Translations under genes and position numbers: made by a program
Part shown: positions 26,601-39,609 of the stretch, piece by piece
How the letters are laid out: the number at the start of each line of letters is the position of its first letter
Numbering within the stretch: position 1 is the first letter of the stretch
The notes under the pieces: model-generated
Databases searched by the model: none
Seen by the model: only the letters and a program-made list of their open reading frames with translations
Told to the model about the DNA's origin: nothing
Source of the DNA: Mansonella perstans
Taxonomy: Eukaryota > Nematoda > Chromadorea > Rhabditida > Onchocercidae
NCBI GenBank assembly: GCA_037074765.1
Contig: JBAMDO010000035.1
Coordinates: 186,001-250,000, forward strand
Reading direction: 5' to 3'
DNA: 64,000 nt

Positions 26601-29600
26601 GTAACTGCAACATTTAGTTTGCACTTCTCTTTCCCCGTTGATATATTTGTCAGTCAAATCAAACTTATTTTTTATCAATTTCCTTGGAAAAATTGAAATA
26701 TTTGTTAGAATCATTCGCACACGTTATTTTTGATTAGATTGCAATAATTCCTCTCTCTCACACTTTGCAGTTTTGAACTTTTTTGCTTTTTTCCCTTAGC
26801 AATTTTTTAAATCAAAAATTCGTCTGCTTTGCTTTTAATTTCAGGCTATCGTCATGTACCGTTATTGAGTAACGAAGGTGAAGTGATGGAAAATTGCACA
26901 CTTTTCGTACACGTTGCTATAAGTAATCGGTGTGGAGGAGGGGTAATTTTTTTAATTTCGATTGCTATGCAGGAGTAGGTGGTAAATTTGCACCAGTACT
27001 GCGATTTATTGATGATTTCATCAGCAGTATTAATTGTTTAATTCACTGATTAATCAATTCAATTATGCTTGACATTTTGATACAATGAAAGCTAATTAAT
27101 TAATAATGAAAATGTCACCTCTGAAAAACAAAGATTTGTCCTCACAGGGTCATATTAATAAAATGGGTCGTATTGGCCATATTGGCCCATTAAGAAATGT
27201 ACCGTTGGCTAAAATCAAAAATTGACCAATAATCGTAAAAATCGGCTCATTTAAATTGTAGTTTTTTCGCAATTTTTTTATCGAAATAATATTTTTCGAG
27301 TGGCAAATGAGACAGTAACTATTTCTTAATTATTTAAAATCATCAGTTGTATTCAATAACTGCCGATGCATTCTGAAATTATTATTGTATTCTACAACCT
27401 CCGGGAGTAATTACCCGAGAATAAGCTTTTAGTTCTACAAAAATATGCTCTGTCATTTCTTCAGGCCAGAATTATAATATCCTGAGCGAGGGGAAGGAAT
27501 ATAGAATGACAGCAAGCAAGGATTTGTTTAAACCAGCTGAAGAGCTAAAGTTTTTTTTCTTCTTTCGATTTTTCGTTTTTTACCTTCTTCAAAGATGTCA
27601 AAAGAATATCAAAATTCCTTCAGAAATCTCATTTTGCAGTTTGCATTTTGCCAAAGAAAAGAGGCAAGAACAAATTTTATACAAACTTCGCTTCTTTTTC
27701 TTGAAAAAATTTTTATGTAAAATTTCATTGGCAATTTTCGCATTATAAAAATTGCTTTAAAATCTACAAGTGCATTAATTAGTTAATTTAAATATGGGAA
27801 AACTACTTAATAAATATTGAAAGAGTTGAATACATGCATTTTTGAAGTTTTAAAGAAAATTATCGTGAAATGCGATTTTTAAATCATAAGAATAGCTGAG
27901 GACACATATTTTCAAGATCGCGAAAGAATTAGTATAATATGTTGTCACGTTACATGTCGCGTAAGTATCAATAATGACAAAGTGATTGAATCTTGAGTGT
28001 TTGATTTTAAACAGCAGTAATTTCATTCAAAACCGCAAAATCAATGACACTTTATCCGAAAAGATTTGTTGGCCATAGTGAAATTAATATCATTGATTAC
28101 TCAGATTCTTCATTATTTTTAACAAAATACTTTTCCAAACCTCTCTGCTTTTCTTAACTTCTGATATCTATTCACTAATTGCTATTTCATATTAATTCGG
28201 AGAAAACTATCTTTATTCCAATGAATACAATTAACGGCTTTGAATCTTCCATCTTACCTAAACATTAGTACTGATATTATTTAATGTAGGAAAAAGTTTC
28301 TCTTCAAGATAAATTTGACAAAAAGTTCCTGTCATTCAAAAATGAAATTGCGTGGTATTTTGAAGTACTTGAAATCATTTTGATACAACTGTTTCTCATT
28401 ATTCTCTTCTTGGGTTTAAATTCTCCAAAAGTATATTACTAGTGAATTTTAATAAACAGAAATTCACCTGTTTTGAATGAAAATGATTAAATTTAGGAAA
28501 ATCAAAACATTTACTGTTCAGTTTGGTTATTTTGAAAATTTGTTTATTGCCAGCAATTTTTAGATATCCGTTTCCATATTCAATGAGGTCAAATATCTTC
28601 ACAGTGAAAGAGAGGGGAAAAAGTAATTTTGATCGGATGGAAAATTCCAACCATCTCAAGGGGCTTGAGACTGCTTAAGAATTCACTTCCCAAGTTTAAT
28701 CATTGTTCTGATAATTTCCATTGATGGACAGGCTTCTCGCCATTCTTTTTCTTCCTTTTTTTTTTTCACAATTTACTTCTATTTCTATTAGGTAAAAAAA
28801 GAATTCGATATCACATTGCTATTATCACTATTATCATTACTATTGATATTGTCACTATTCTTATCATTGCTTTCATTATTTTTCAATAATATTATTCTGA
28901 CTATCAAGAAAATATAGCAAAATAGATCGTACATTATTTTCTAATATTTACATGTATTTATTTATTTGTTCACATTAGCTAGCAATTTGTAAATTAGAAT
29001 AGATGCAGTTTTAAAATAGTGAGATATATTTTCTTATAAAAAGTTGTTTACTGATTCGACTCAATTTATTATTTATTTGCTGCATAAAGGACGTCGAAAT
29101 TTTTGTGTCTAAGAAGCATTGTAAAAATGTTCTTTAAGTTATATTTTAATTATTTGATTTGAACCTTTGATTAAATTTAATTTTTCGTTCGCAAATTTTG
29201 AAATTTTTTCGAAGCTTTTTTTGATGAGTTGCTAGAATTACTCTAAAAATTATGAAATGGCGAAAAACGATGCATAATACTATCTTATTGCTTTACAAAT
29301 GTTATGTAGCATTATTCCAAAACTATTTTAAAATCTAATGAAAATCTATTTAAAATTTCAGAAAGCGCGAAAGCGAGGTATGTCAGTGAAGCGGAAAAAT
29401 ACACGTGTTATTACGGGCATGAAATCGATTGGTATCAAATTAGTGGATGATTATTTCAAGCAAGCAGTTGTACCATTAGCTGTGTCAATTGAAATGCGTA
29501 GCGTACTCGAATCTGCGCTGGTTCGTTCAGCTTATCTTGACAAAGTGGGAGGGATGAATTAAAATGAACGAAATAAAATTTAAATTTATTTAATCATTTG

Positions 29601-32467
29601 AATTAGTTACATGGACATTCGCACTTAAGAAATACAATTTTAAAACTTTGATAAAGCTAATTGATAGGTCAAATGGCGAAATGATTGTGGTGTGGGACCA
29701 GCTGGCTCCATACGACAAGGTCTGCGACTCATGCTGGCACGGACAAAGACAGTTGCGTTGAACGGTTGGCTACTTTAATTTTTTCAACCATTCGCTAGTA
29801 TTTTCATCAATTTCATTGCATTTCAGACTTTGGAAAGTAAACAATAAGAAAATTCGTTAAAATAATAATAATTTAATACTTTTTAACAGTTTGTTTATTA
29901 AATTTATGTGGAGAAGAGAATGAGATAAAGAAAAATTGACTGAATTGAAATGAAAAATTGATTGCTTTGTTATTCTCTCTGTAGTTTGCTAAGTTACTTT
30001 TATTTGAAAATAATACAGGTAATTTTCGAGACTTCAAATCCAGCAGATTAATTGGAGAAGTAATACTATTTTACTGCATTGATAATTGTATTTCAATCAA
30101 ATTTGTATGGAAATTTTGCAAACAATTTCAGAACTGTTCCTATCAATTGAAAAATTAATTCTTTCTAATGAATTATTATTTCTTAGATTAATAAACGACG
30201 CATTTACAGTATCATCTTCGCGTTCACCAGGCGATCCAATGGAAGCAGTGAATAGTGCGCCAGGTTTTGTAATATGCAGCGATCAGAGAACCGTATGCCA
30301 CTGCAATTTAATAATCTCATAATTAATACGCAATCAAACAATAAAATTGAGTTAACGTGTATAGTGCATGAATTATTCAACGGCTACAATTGTATAAAAC
30401 TGTAATTTAGATTTTCATATTTCCGATTTAAATCTGATTGAATTTCGCTTTATGAATTATTGGATTATTTACTAAAAAAAAAATCGAATTGATTTGTATT
30501 TGTGAGTAGATTTGTAAGCAAGAGAAATTTCTCGAACAAATACAAATTTAAATATTTTAAATTGAAACTGACAGCAACATTCTTTCCCACTCTTGCCGCC
30601 TATTTTCCAGAAGTTTTTTGCCGTAAGCAATCAGAATAAAGTATGCGTAAATTAACCAAAAATTTTTTATTTTTTAGTTGAAGAAAAAAATAATGATTGA
30701 AATTTCTGACAACCGTTATTTTTAATTATCTAAAGTATGATATTACTTCTTCTTATTTAAAGGAAAAATGAAATCTTTTTGATTACGGAGTGTGCAACTT
30801 TACAGTACTTAGCAAATGATATAAAACTGTTGAAGCCCTTAGACGTTATAAGAGACTCTGGATAATTTAGAAAATTGCACTGTCTGCTCGTAATTTATTT
30901 CACAAAATCTTGTTTACTTAATTCTTTTTGCAGTAATTATTATCGTAGCGCATAAAGAGCACATTAAATCGATATCTAGAAAATACTAATTACAGTATCC
31001 GACGATCGTAACACATGGTATATTTCCCGCACAGCTGCAGAAAACACTTGATTCAATGTCGAAACTTCTGGATGTTTGTGCAGAAATACTAATCAACACA
31101 GAGCCGCTATTGAAAAAAGTTAGTTTGAGTGTGAAAAAAAGAAATTTTGAAATTGAAACGAAAGTGATTTATTAGCGCTTATGCATTAAGAATTGATGAA
31201 TAAACTTTTCAAAGGAAAAATGTGACACTTAGTTTTTAATTCTTCATATTACTTGTCATTTTTAAATTTAACAATTCATTTCTTTCGTTTTTGCTATATC
31301 ATTGCTCTTTCATAAAATTATAAGACATGATGGAATCTGGATCTAATTGTCAAATTTCATGGCCTAATTTGCTATCTACTTTATTAGCAAAAATTGTTCA
31401 TTTACTTTAAAATAAAAGCGAATAGTAGCGAGTTATTAAGTAGTAATTCAGTTGGAAATTGCTACCAAACATATCACTGAATGTAACGATGAATTGCCCG
31501 AGCTGTGCACCAATGCTGGATTACATGGCGTCAAAGCTACTCGAGCAGCGGAAAATTTCGCTTGGAATGTTCGACTTTTAAAAACTCATGTGATGTTGAT
31601 GAAGAAAACACATACTGAAGCTGACAACATTGTCAAACAGGTAAGTTACTTCTTTTTTGTTATTTTTTAGGATTTCAGTTATCCGTTTAGTTTTTTAAAA
31701 ACAGAAATTTTGTGCAATTCGTTTTGTTTTTCAGTTTATTGGAACATTTTTTTGTGGGCAGCATTACAATACTTTACGTATCAAAGACTTTGATATTCGT
31801 CAGCATTTTCCATTTTTGCTTTATTTCTTCTTCAAATTTGATATATTAAATATATATTTATAAATTCTGTGAACAATCGTAAGACAGGAAAAAAGAGCAA
31901 TAAATATTGAGCCAAGTAAATGCCACGAGATATAATAAATACCAGGCCAAGCAAGATTAAGATAAATGTAGAAGTGTTTAATTGAATGCAATTATATATG
32001 ACCTATTTGTTGGGTAAAAAATGAAAAAAAAGAAAAGACAAATGTGTACCGCGGAAATCAAAAAAACGAAATGCAAAACGAAGACTGGAAAGAATTTTAA
32101 TTTAATTTACTAGCACCTGCTTTCCGATTTTTTTACAAATTTCACTGATATTATTTGGATGTAAACAAAAATGTGCTTAACTTGTATCGAATAATGCTTG
32201 GACCTTGATATAAGTACTCTTGGTACTAAACAAATTTAATTAGGTTAAAATGTGAATTAATTTGAATTGTTGCAAATAAAAAGATAAACAGCATCGATGT
32301 TTCGTGTAAGTTAAATCGAATTAATAGACTGGATGAATTTAAATTTTCAGGAAATTCCAGCCAATACAATATTTCAGGTATTTGATGTCGGCTGTGCATT
32401 GGGAATATCATCCGAAAAATCTACCGTTGAAGTGTGTGGAAAGCGTTCTTCCTGTCCTTCAACCTAA
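17603..32467 (+). CDS. pll-1: Phospholipase C-like protein (PLCL/PRIP family), predicted catalytically inactive; 5' end not found
   Basis: Exons: 17603-17715, 18075-18203 (least certain), 18961-19046, 19778-19901, 21049-21103, 21219-21348, 21418-21492, 21680-21784, 22187-22280, 22624-22827, 23256-23382, 23729-23903, 24188-24386, 24602-24728, 24873-24972, 25221-25325, 25712-25865, 26126-26272, 26845-26942, 29362-29520, 29668-29764, 30210-30292, 31035-31118, 31452-31640, 32351-32467 (TAA). Phases agree at every junction, giving about 1,024 visible residues against about 1,100 in vertebrate PLCL1. Domain order: Lys/Ser-rich N-terminus with a K-x-V-x-F PP1-docking motif (17667-17681), PH (~60-150), EF-hand region (~170-300), PLC X (~320-475), acidic linker, PLC Y (~530-650), C2 (~655-770) and a helical C-terminus. 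In X, the first catalytic His is Phe (TSFNTS), while the Glu/Asp metal ligands (IEVDVW) and the second His position (MIHNRY) remain. PLCL proteins bind inositol phosphates and phosphatases rather than hydrolyse PIP2. The exon upstream of 17603 is missing. Confidence 0.9.
18241..18279. repeat. (GT)n microsatellite in a PLCL intron
   Basis: About 39 bp of GT repeat, with one GC and one AT interruption near its start, just downstream of the proposed second PLCL exon. Confidence 0.9.
20785..20906. repeat. Short tandem repeat around the core CATTTCAGAATT (PLCL intron)
   Basis: The 20-bp unit AAGTCATTTCAGAATTCATA occurs about three times head to tail. It is followed by variants in which CATTTCAGAATTAGAATCG is repeated at a longer spacing. 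TTTCAG within each unit looks like a splice acceptor, so this intron carries a series of acceptor-like sites before the true one at 21048. Confidence 0.75.
22484..22512 (+). repeat. Intronic partial copy of the following PLCL exon
   Basis: The stretch TTTGATAGCACACATCAAAATG in the intron closely matches TTTGATAGCACACATCGAAATG inside exon 22624-22827, which encodes FDSTHRN. Similarity extends only weakly on either side. It looks like a small local duplication with no reading-frame support of its own. Confidence 0.5.
24063..24150. repeat. Three-unit ~30-bp tandem repeat in a PLCL intron
   Basis: Three imperfect copies of AATTAGATGATCAACAGATT followed by AATAATT stand head to tail just before the acceptor of exon 24188-24386. 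Confidence 0.75.
26943..29361 (+). other. Largest PLCL intron (~2.4 kb), no inner gene seen
   Basis: This intron separates the C2-domain exon ending ...NRCGGG from the exon beginning [12 protein letters not shown]. It holds low-complexity DNA, including a degenerate ATT/ATC trinucleotide tract at about 28815-28905. I see no supported gene on either strand. Confidence 0.6.
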
Positions 32468-32570
32468 TAATTTGCCAGAGAAATTCCTCCTGCTGCGACT
32501 ATCATTAACTCATTGAGTTAACATTGATGACAAACATTTTCCTGAAACATTTTACTTGTTAGCATTTGCA

Positions 32571-32576
32571 AATAAA
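32571..32576 (+). terminator. Polyadenylation signal AATAAA for the PLCL gene
   Basis: AATAAA lies about 104 bases after the TAA stop of the last PLCL exon, a normal distance for a short nematode 3' UTR. Confidence 0.6.
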
Positions 32577-35500
32577 AATTCAACTTTCGTGCATTTTTGC
32601 CATTGGAAAAGAGTTCGTTCATTGTAGAAACAGGAAAATCAGCAAATAATCAATTCAGACATGCCAAGAAATTAGCATTTTTCCGCTGAATTAAGTCATT
32701 CTCTATATGTGATATTACAGCAAATCATTAAATTACTAATTTCCTTGTTTTTCCACCAAATTAACTTGTCCTCTAAATATTTGCATGTTAATTAGAAAAA
32801 CATTAATTTCTAAGTTTTAAAACAGTTGCAAATAATTTTTACTAATTTATTTTTCCAACATTATTTAAATTTGTAATTGGTTATAATGCCAATGAACATC
32901 TGACAGCTGCTTTTTTTCGTATTATTTTTATTTCACCCATTATTTCTTTGCTATTTTCTTTTCCTCTTTCTCGATTCCCTCTTCTTTTTTCTTCCTTTTT
33001 TGCAGGATTATTTAATTATTCTATATTTTGTGATTTTAAACAAACTTTTGTCTTTATGTGAAAAAGTTATTCCTGAACAAGTTTCAATGTTTGCCTGAAA
33101 CATATGCTGAAATAATCAAGAAATTGAAATGATTGAAAAATTAAATAAAAATTAATCGATAAACAAAGCCAATCAATATTAATTTTGCCTGTTTGCCATA
33201 GCAATTTAATTAGTGAGTTATAGACATGAGTTCTCCTGTTGAAATTTTGTTTAAAATTTCAGTATTCAAAAACCACAAAATTTTTTTTGGTTGGTTGAAA
33301 ATTCAAACAAAATTGGAATTATAATCTGAAACTGCTCTCATTCTCTTCCAAGCTGCTCTTCCTTTTCTTTTTTAAAAGTAAAAGTAAAATTGAAATTTAT
33401 TTTTCATTTTAATTTTACTGCAAGAACAAAATTTAAACAATACTGGAACTATAATCCGAAATTAAGATGCACAGTATTTTTAAAAGGTACTGAAAACTGC
33501 ATGTCCACCAACGAACGTGTGAACTGCTTTATTGATTCCATGATTTTCACGTCTTTTTCATCTATTAATATATTAATGTAACTTTTTGGATGTCATGAAC
33601 ACCAAATATATTGGTAAACAGCATTTCAGCATCATCTAGTGGTGGAAAAGTTTTTCTTCCCAAGGATTTTTTAAAGATTTCAATAAAAAGATAAAATTTG
33701 ACAGATTTCCAAACTTTGACCTGCAAAGTAATTTTGTAGTGGTCAAAAATACTTCGAGATTTCAAATTTTAAACCGCAAAATAACAAAAAATTACTTTTT
33801 TCCATTACCCTCCAAAATATTTAAACGTATGTTGAATTTTTTGAGTATGCGTGAAGTAAATGTTCAAGCAGAGCGGTCTTTTTAATAATAAATAAAAACA
33901 AACTTACAAATCGGTTTTATCAAATTTTTATGAAATTTTCATGTCTTACTATTCAAGAATCTTGATTGTTAATGAAATTACTGTAAAAATTTTAATGAAG
34001 ACAAAAATTTCGAAAATGTTTCATTTTTTCATCATAACTGCAAACAAAAAAGCAACCAGTCGAAAGGAAGTGAATATTTGCTTTCACAAAAAAACTTGAA
34101 TTGAAAAAATGAGTAATTAAAGTCGATGGAATATAAAAAACGAATAAACTTGAAAAATAGTTGTTATAATAATGTTATCGTAATCACAGTCTAGATAGCA
34201 TGTTCGCCAGAAATTGTATAGCTAAGTGAAATAGGAAGGGATGAAGTTAGAAATCAAAAATCAAAGAATTGAGTTTCGTCGAATTTAATTATTTCAATGC
34301 GTTTTCAGCAGAATTTTTCAAAAACAAATTATTGCTTCATTGAAAGGAAAAAAATGACAGTGCAATAACACTACAGTACAAAAAAACAGCGAAAAAATTT
34401 TACAAAAGCTTTACAAAATGTCGACATTATTGCTGCTACTAATATTATTGCAGTGGCTGTAATAATTGGTGGGATTATTTTCGATTGTTGGTGGCAGCTG
34501 AAAATTTTTAAAAATTTAACAGGATTTCGCAGCAAATTTGGTTTGAGTTAATAATTATTAAGCATAGGAAACGTTTGATTTGTGAGTATGATAAACTATA
34601 ATATGAAAGTATAAGAAAGCTAATCATTTTTTAAAAGAAGTAATAAATTATGAAGATTTAATCGACAAATGATAGTTGCATTAATCTCCAATTTTCTTTT
34701 TAATTTTTCAAATTTTTTCGATAGGAAAAAGTGCATTCGCTAAAATTGCATATTGTTCAGAATATAATTTAGAAAATAAAAACTTATTTCATTTCTTGTT
34801 CTTCTAACAATTGCTTGAAACTTGTCAAAACTTGAGCCAGCATATTAATTCAATTAAAAAGCCTGAACGAAAGTATATACTAATTCGTACTGTTAAAACT
34901 TAAATGTATTTCGGTTTCTTAAATGTATTTCGTATTTTTTTTTTACTTTATAGATTTCGTGCAACATTTTCTTCTCAGCAAAACGTATTTGTTTTGATAT
35001 TGGAAAAAGTTTCGATTGTTTATCACAGAAATGATCTCCAAAGGTATCCATTTCTCCGATTCATATGATATACTACAAATTTCCGAAAATTTTTTGTTTA
35101 CTAATTTGCTATGATGAATTAGCATTGTCAGGAGCTAACGATGCTGCAGCACTCATTAAAACATTAAATTAAAATATGGAACAAAATATAAATATTTTGA
35201 TTGATTTCATCAATCAATTTCAAATATCGGTTGGTGCTGTTAGAAAATTTCGTATCAAATTTCACAAATTAGTTTCAAAATATAAACAAAGGATAAAAAA
35301 AAAAGTAGGGAAAAGAAAAGAACACAAAAATTAAACGATCAATGATGCACAAATGAAGTTATATCATTCATTTCAATTCATTATTGAACACAAATTTAAG
35401 TCAGCTGTTTATTTTATTCTCAATCCCTCCAGCCGGAGATCAATCTTTTGTTGTTCACGACTTAAGTAATTTGATTCTTTTTCCCATAGGACTGAGAATA

Positions 35501-38500
35501 CTTTTGTTTTTTGCGTCTCAACAAACTGTTAAACCTTCTTCTTCATGTTCGCTTTACATCCCGCAGTACTGATCAATGGACAAGATTGAAACAAGAACCT
35601 GATTGACTAAGCTAGTCTTATTGACCAAATATAATAGCCACTGAATCAAAAAAAAAAAAAATGCACATTTTCCATACAGTAACTGCTGTTCTTCTGCTGC
35701 GTTACTGATTTCGAATATTATTAACCAAAAAGTTCTCATTTAAAATTTGAAAAATTTTAGATTTTCAATCTTGTGATTTTTGTATAATAACTACTAATGA
35801 TTCAGCATAGAATTTACTTCAAATCTTAGATATTTGAACTTATAAATACTCTTAATTCATCAATAAAACTGACGCTGTGGACATGAATGTGATACTGAAA
35901 TAGTAGGAGATTTCAGTGTGTACTCATGCTAGTCCACTTGAAGTCTATTTGAACTTACCAGTAGTTTCATCACAATTATCAATTAAGTGGATACTGTATC
36001 ATATCACAATTAGGTGGATACTATATTACTCACCTAATTGTAATTAAGTGGGTACTATTTACCAATTCGTCTTCTTCAACGCCTTTCTTTCACTGTTTTA
36101 CTGTTACATGAATGTGTTTTCAACATCTTTGTTTTTCATCGTTTCTCAGCAATTTCGATATCATTCAACGATTGCTGTTCTTCAACGTCTTTCCTGATCA
36201 TGTTGGTACTATCTTTCTCAGTTATCTTTCTGATTGTATGTTTTCCTCCATTGCTATTATCAACTTATTTATGTTCTCATTCCTGGTATCGGTCTCTTTT
36301 TTTATTACTGCACGCTATGTTTGAATCTAATGAAACTAGAATAATTTCATTCTTTCAGGTAGTTTTCATCGCCAGTAACGATTCACTCAGTGTTATTGGA
36401 GTTTTATAGCCATCTAGTTTCCTACATTTAGCTCATTCAAATATAAAAATTCAATTTGTCATTATAATTAGCATAATTTGTACAATGAAAACTGGAAAAA
36501 TAAAATTGATATCATGGATTAAAAAAAACGCTTGGTAGAGGATGTCTGTCTGATGCATCAAATATTTTCAATTTAATAAAACATACCGTTTCCTTCACCA
36601 TTTGAGCTTGCGAAACTTCGAAGACACCAACGACATCAATTAAACAACTATGCATTGCTCCATAAATAAGTGCAGTATCGTATCAGGTAAAATGGTATCA
36701 GTTAAAACAGTGTCAGGTAAAAAATGCAAAATTTTTAATTAGACCAAGTGACAGCAATGAGTTCTGCATTAATTTCAAAGAAATTTTTAGTAGAACTATG
36801 CTACCGCACCAGATAGAACTATATTATTGCACCAGATTATAAGGATAAAGGGTTCAAATAGTTATAAGGATAAATTATTAACAAGCATTTGATAAATTGT
36901 AAACTCTAAAATTTTTTAAATTTTAGTTATAAAAAATACCTGCAAGAAAGAAAAACGCACACAAATGACAATATGGGCCAAAACATTTCAGAAACTTTCC
37001 AAAATGAACCAAAGTGGTAGCAGACGAAAATCGTTTTAGATTTTTTCTTTTCATTTTTTTCTCCGTTCTGAACATTAAATGTCACGGATGAAAAAGCTAA
37101 TTCCGGCTCAGAAATATTTGGAATATCGACTCTACTGTGACGATAGCTTTTGTGGAACTGTGTTGATACATACTATTCTACTGCAGCATGAGGCTTATAA
37201 TTTTGGGCTATTTTTGGTGAAAACGATCTTCCAATTTTTTTGCTGTCAGGAAAATGCGACTTTTCCTGCAAATGATCCAAGGAGTAAGTAATGCTAGATT
37301 TAGTATGCTTTTCAAAAATCTATAATAAAATTTGGGACTTTGTATGTTAATTTTGCCTGCATATTTTTCCTTCAGGTCACTCTTTTCAACTCAAAATTCA
37401 ACTACTACCGGCTTCTTATGCAAAAGTAAAAAAAAAAAAAAAAAACAAATAAATCCTAGTGAAATCATGCACTGATCAGGACATTCAGGGATATTTCAAA
37501 TCGAGGGTTACACATCTTGAATAGTAAAGAAAAACGCTTGAAGAGGGAAAAGATCGAAGAAAAGAAAATCGTGGAAACACAGCATTCCAGAAATGAATGT
37601 TTTCACTTTTAACTCGTTTAAGCATGACAATAAATAAATATTTATTGAAAAATCATAATAAATTGATATTTTATATAGGCATATGAAATGACAAACTTCA
37701 AATCAGAAAAAAGGGTAAAATTATTTATAAAGCCAAAATTGGGAAAGGTTTGTGAGAGCTTCCATCCACAGCAATCCATATACAATCCCCAAGAGAATTT
37801 TACAAAAAAAAGACACATATTCTAGCAATTCTGTTCGAGAAATAATTTTGGATGTCAAAGAATTATTTGCAACTAAGACTTTTTTTTCTTTCTCCAAAAC
37901 TAAAATTTGTTGCCCGAAAATTCGACGATATCACAAAGTGTCAATTGAAATTACAAAAAAGGAAAAATGAAAAATTGTCAGTCTTTGAGATAAATTACAC
38001 AAAAACATAAGAACATATAAAGTTTCCTTTTTTCTTTAAATCAATACTTTATTGTCTTCCATACATTTATCATTTTGTCTCAGTGAATTAAATAAAAATC
38101 CTTGATGCAAAATTTTTTTCTTTAAGAATTTACGAATTTTGCAAAAACAAAATTTTACAATCTGTGTTGTTTTTACACCTGTTAATTGATACTTGTGATT
38201 GAAAAAATAAATTAAATGAAAAAATTTATTGATGACAACTCCTTTGCTTCCTTTTGCAATTCAAATTTGATCCTGGAAGTATCTAAAAAGCACAATTACA
38301 TGATTAATGGAAAAGTCATAATAAATTAATCTTTTCCAGACAGTACGGATGATCCTTGATGCTTATGGCTAATTTACGACAAGTTTTGTTGAATTCCATT
38401 TCACTAATTCTTTAAACATAAACTCTAAATTAATTAGTGGCCAATTCATCTTTAAGTTAACCCATCAACTTTAAACAATTAAACCAAATGAGATGATCGT

Positions 38501-38616
38501 TATCGTTCTTACCGGATCAAATTTCTGCACAATAGCAACTAGCATTTATTCATTGAGAGCTCTCATTTTCTTAAGAAATTAATGTCCACTCTTCCATTCT
38601 AGACAGCAAATAATCC
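32577..38616. other. Interval between PLCL and the 44-bp repeat; no supported gene
   Basis: About 6 kb of AT-rich DNA. A few short open stretches look slightly coding-like (near 34440-34550, 35040-35172 and 37079-37290). None has convincing exon structure or a recognisable family, so they are not called as genes. Confidence 0.45.
35971..36062. repeat. Three degenerate ~30-bp repeats containing AATTAAGTGGATACT
   Basis: Three successive copies share the core AATTARGTGGRTACTRT, with the linking bases diverged. No coding content. Confidence 0.6.
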
Positions 38617-38876
38617 AGGTCTCGGAAACGTGCATCATCAGAAATCATCCACATTAATTCAGGTCTCGGAAACGTGCATCATCAGAAGTTAGCTACATTA
38701 ATTCAAGTCTCGGAAACGTGCATCATCAAAAATCATCCACATTAATTCAGGTCTCGGAAACGTGCATCATCAGAAGTTACCCACATTAATTCAGGTCTCG
38801 GAAACGTGCATCATCAGAAGTTACCCACATTAATTCAGATCTCGGAAACGTGCATCATCAGAAATTATCCACATCC
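38617..38876. repeat. Six-unit 44-bp tandem repeat
   Basis: Units start at 38617, 38661, 38705, 38749, 38793 and 38837, an exact 44-bp period. Each begins AGGTCTCGGAAACGTGCATC or a close variant. The unit is GC-richer than the surroundings. It ends about 730 bp before the Rab30 start codon. Because 44 is not a multiple of 3, the array is not a protein repeat. Confidence 0.9.
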
Positions 38877-39609
38877 TGAAACGTACATTACAGCAACTGA
38901 TGATTTCGGAGAATTACACAATGCTGAATTCGAACGAGCATATCCATTGGTTTATGCATGTATGTTGCTGTATGGCAGAACCTGTTTCGGCAATGTTGTG
39001 TTACTCTTTGTTCACTTTCTAACATGGTATGTTGAATATTGGTGGGGAGTTTTTGTTATTTTTTGGAGTTTTTGGATTTGCTATTTCTTTACAACTTCCG
39101 AGTATTCTATTTTTCTCGGGAGAGCTTTTTCGGTATTTCTGATATATATGGATTTTGAATTTAATTGTTTTTTGATATGTCTTTTTTTTTGGTATAAGCA
39201 TATATATTCCCTGTCGTATGTTTGTTATAAAGCTAAGTGCGAAATTTTTTAACTTTTATCAATATGGCTTGTCATTTTATATTTCATTAAATAATTGAAG
39301 TTATTTAAATAGTTCGAAGAATAATTCTAAACATTTTTTGATAATATATTCGGACGTAAATAATTGGAAATTATGTATTGTATTTATAATTAATATAATT
39401 TCCTTCTCAAATAAAGCGCTCTTGAAGCTAAAATATATTTTTAATTAAATACAGTGTTTTTTTTTTTTTCAAGGAAAAGCAGAAGAAAAAGGAGAAGGAA
39501 AGAAGGAAGAGAAAAAAGTAATTGGACCAACTTGATTTAATAGATTGTTTGCAGCAAAAAGCAGCTAATTTAGAGTATTTGAACCTAGTCAGTAATATTT
39601 CAATGTGGC

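Noticed and set aside
37079..37291. Plus-strand open frame starting MSRMKKLIPAQKYLEYRLYC
   Set aside because: The first 40 codons look plausible, but there is no supported continuation by splicing and no recognisable family. Kept only as a remark.
38617..38876. Regularly spaced repeats that resemble a CRISPR array
   Set aside because: The units are contiguous with no unique spacers, and the genome is a nematode's. It is an ordinary tandem repeat.
38806..39252. Plus-strand open frame of 148 codons upstream of Rab30
   Set aside because: It starts within the 44-bp tandem repeat and its second half is Phe/Trp-rich translation of AT-rich DNA. No splice context or family supports it.
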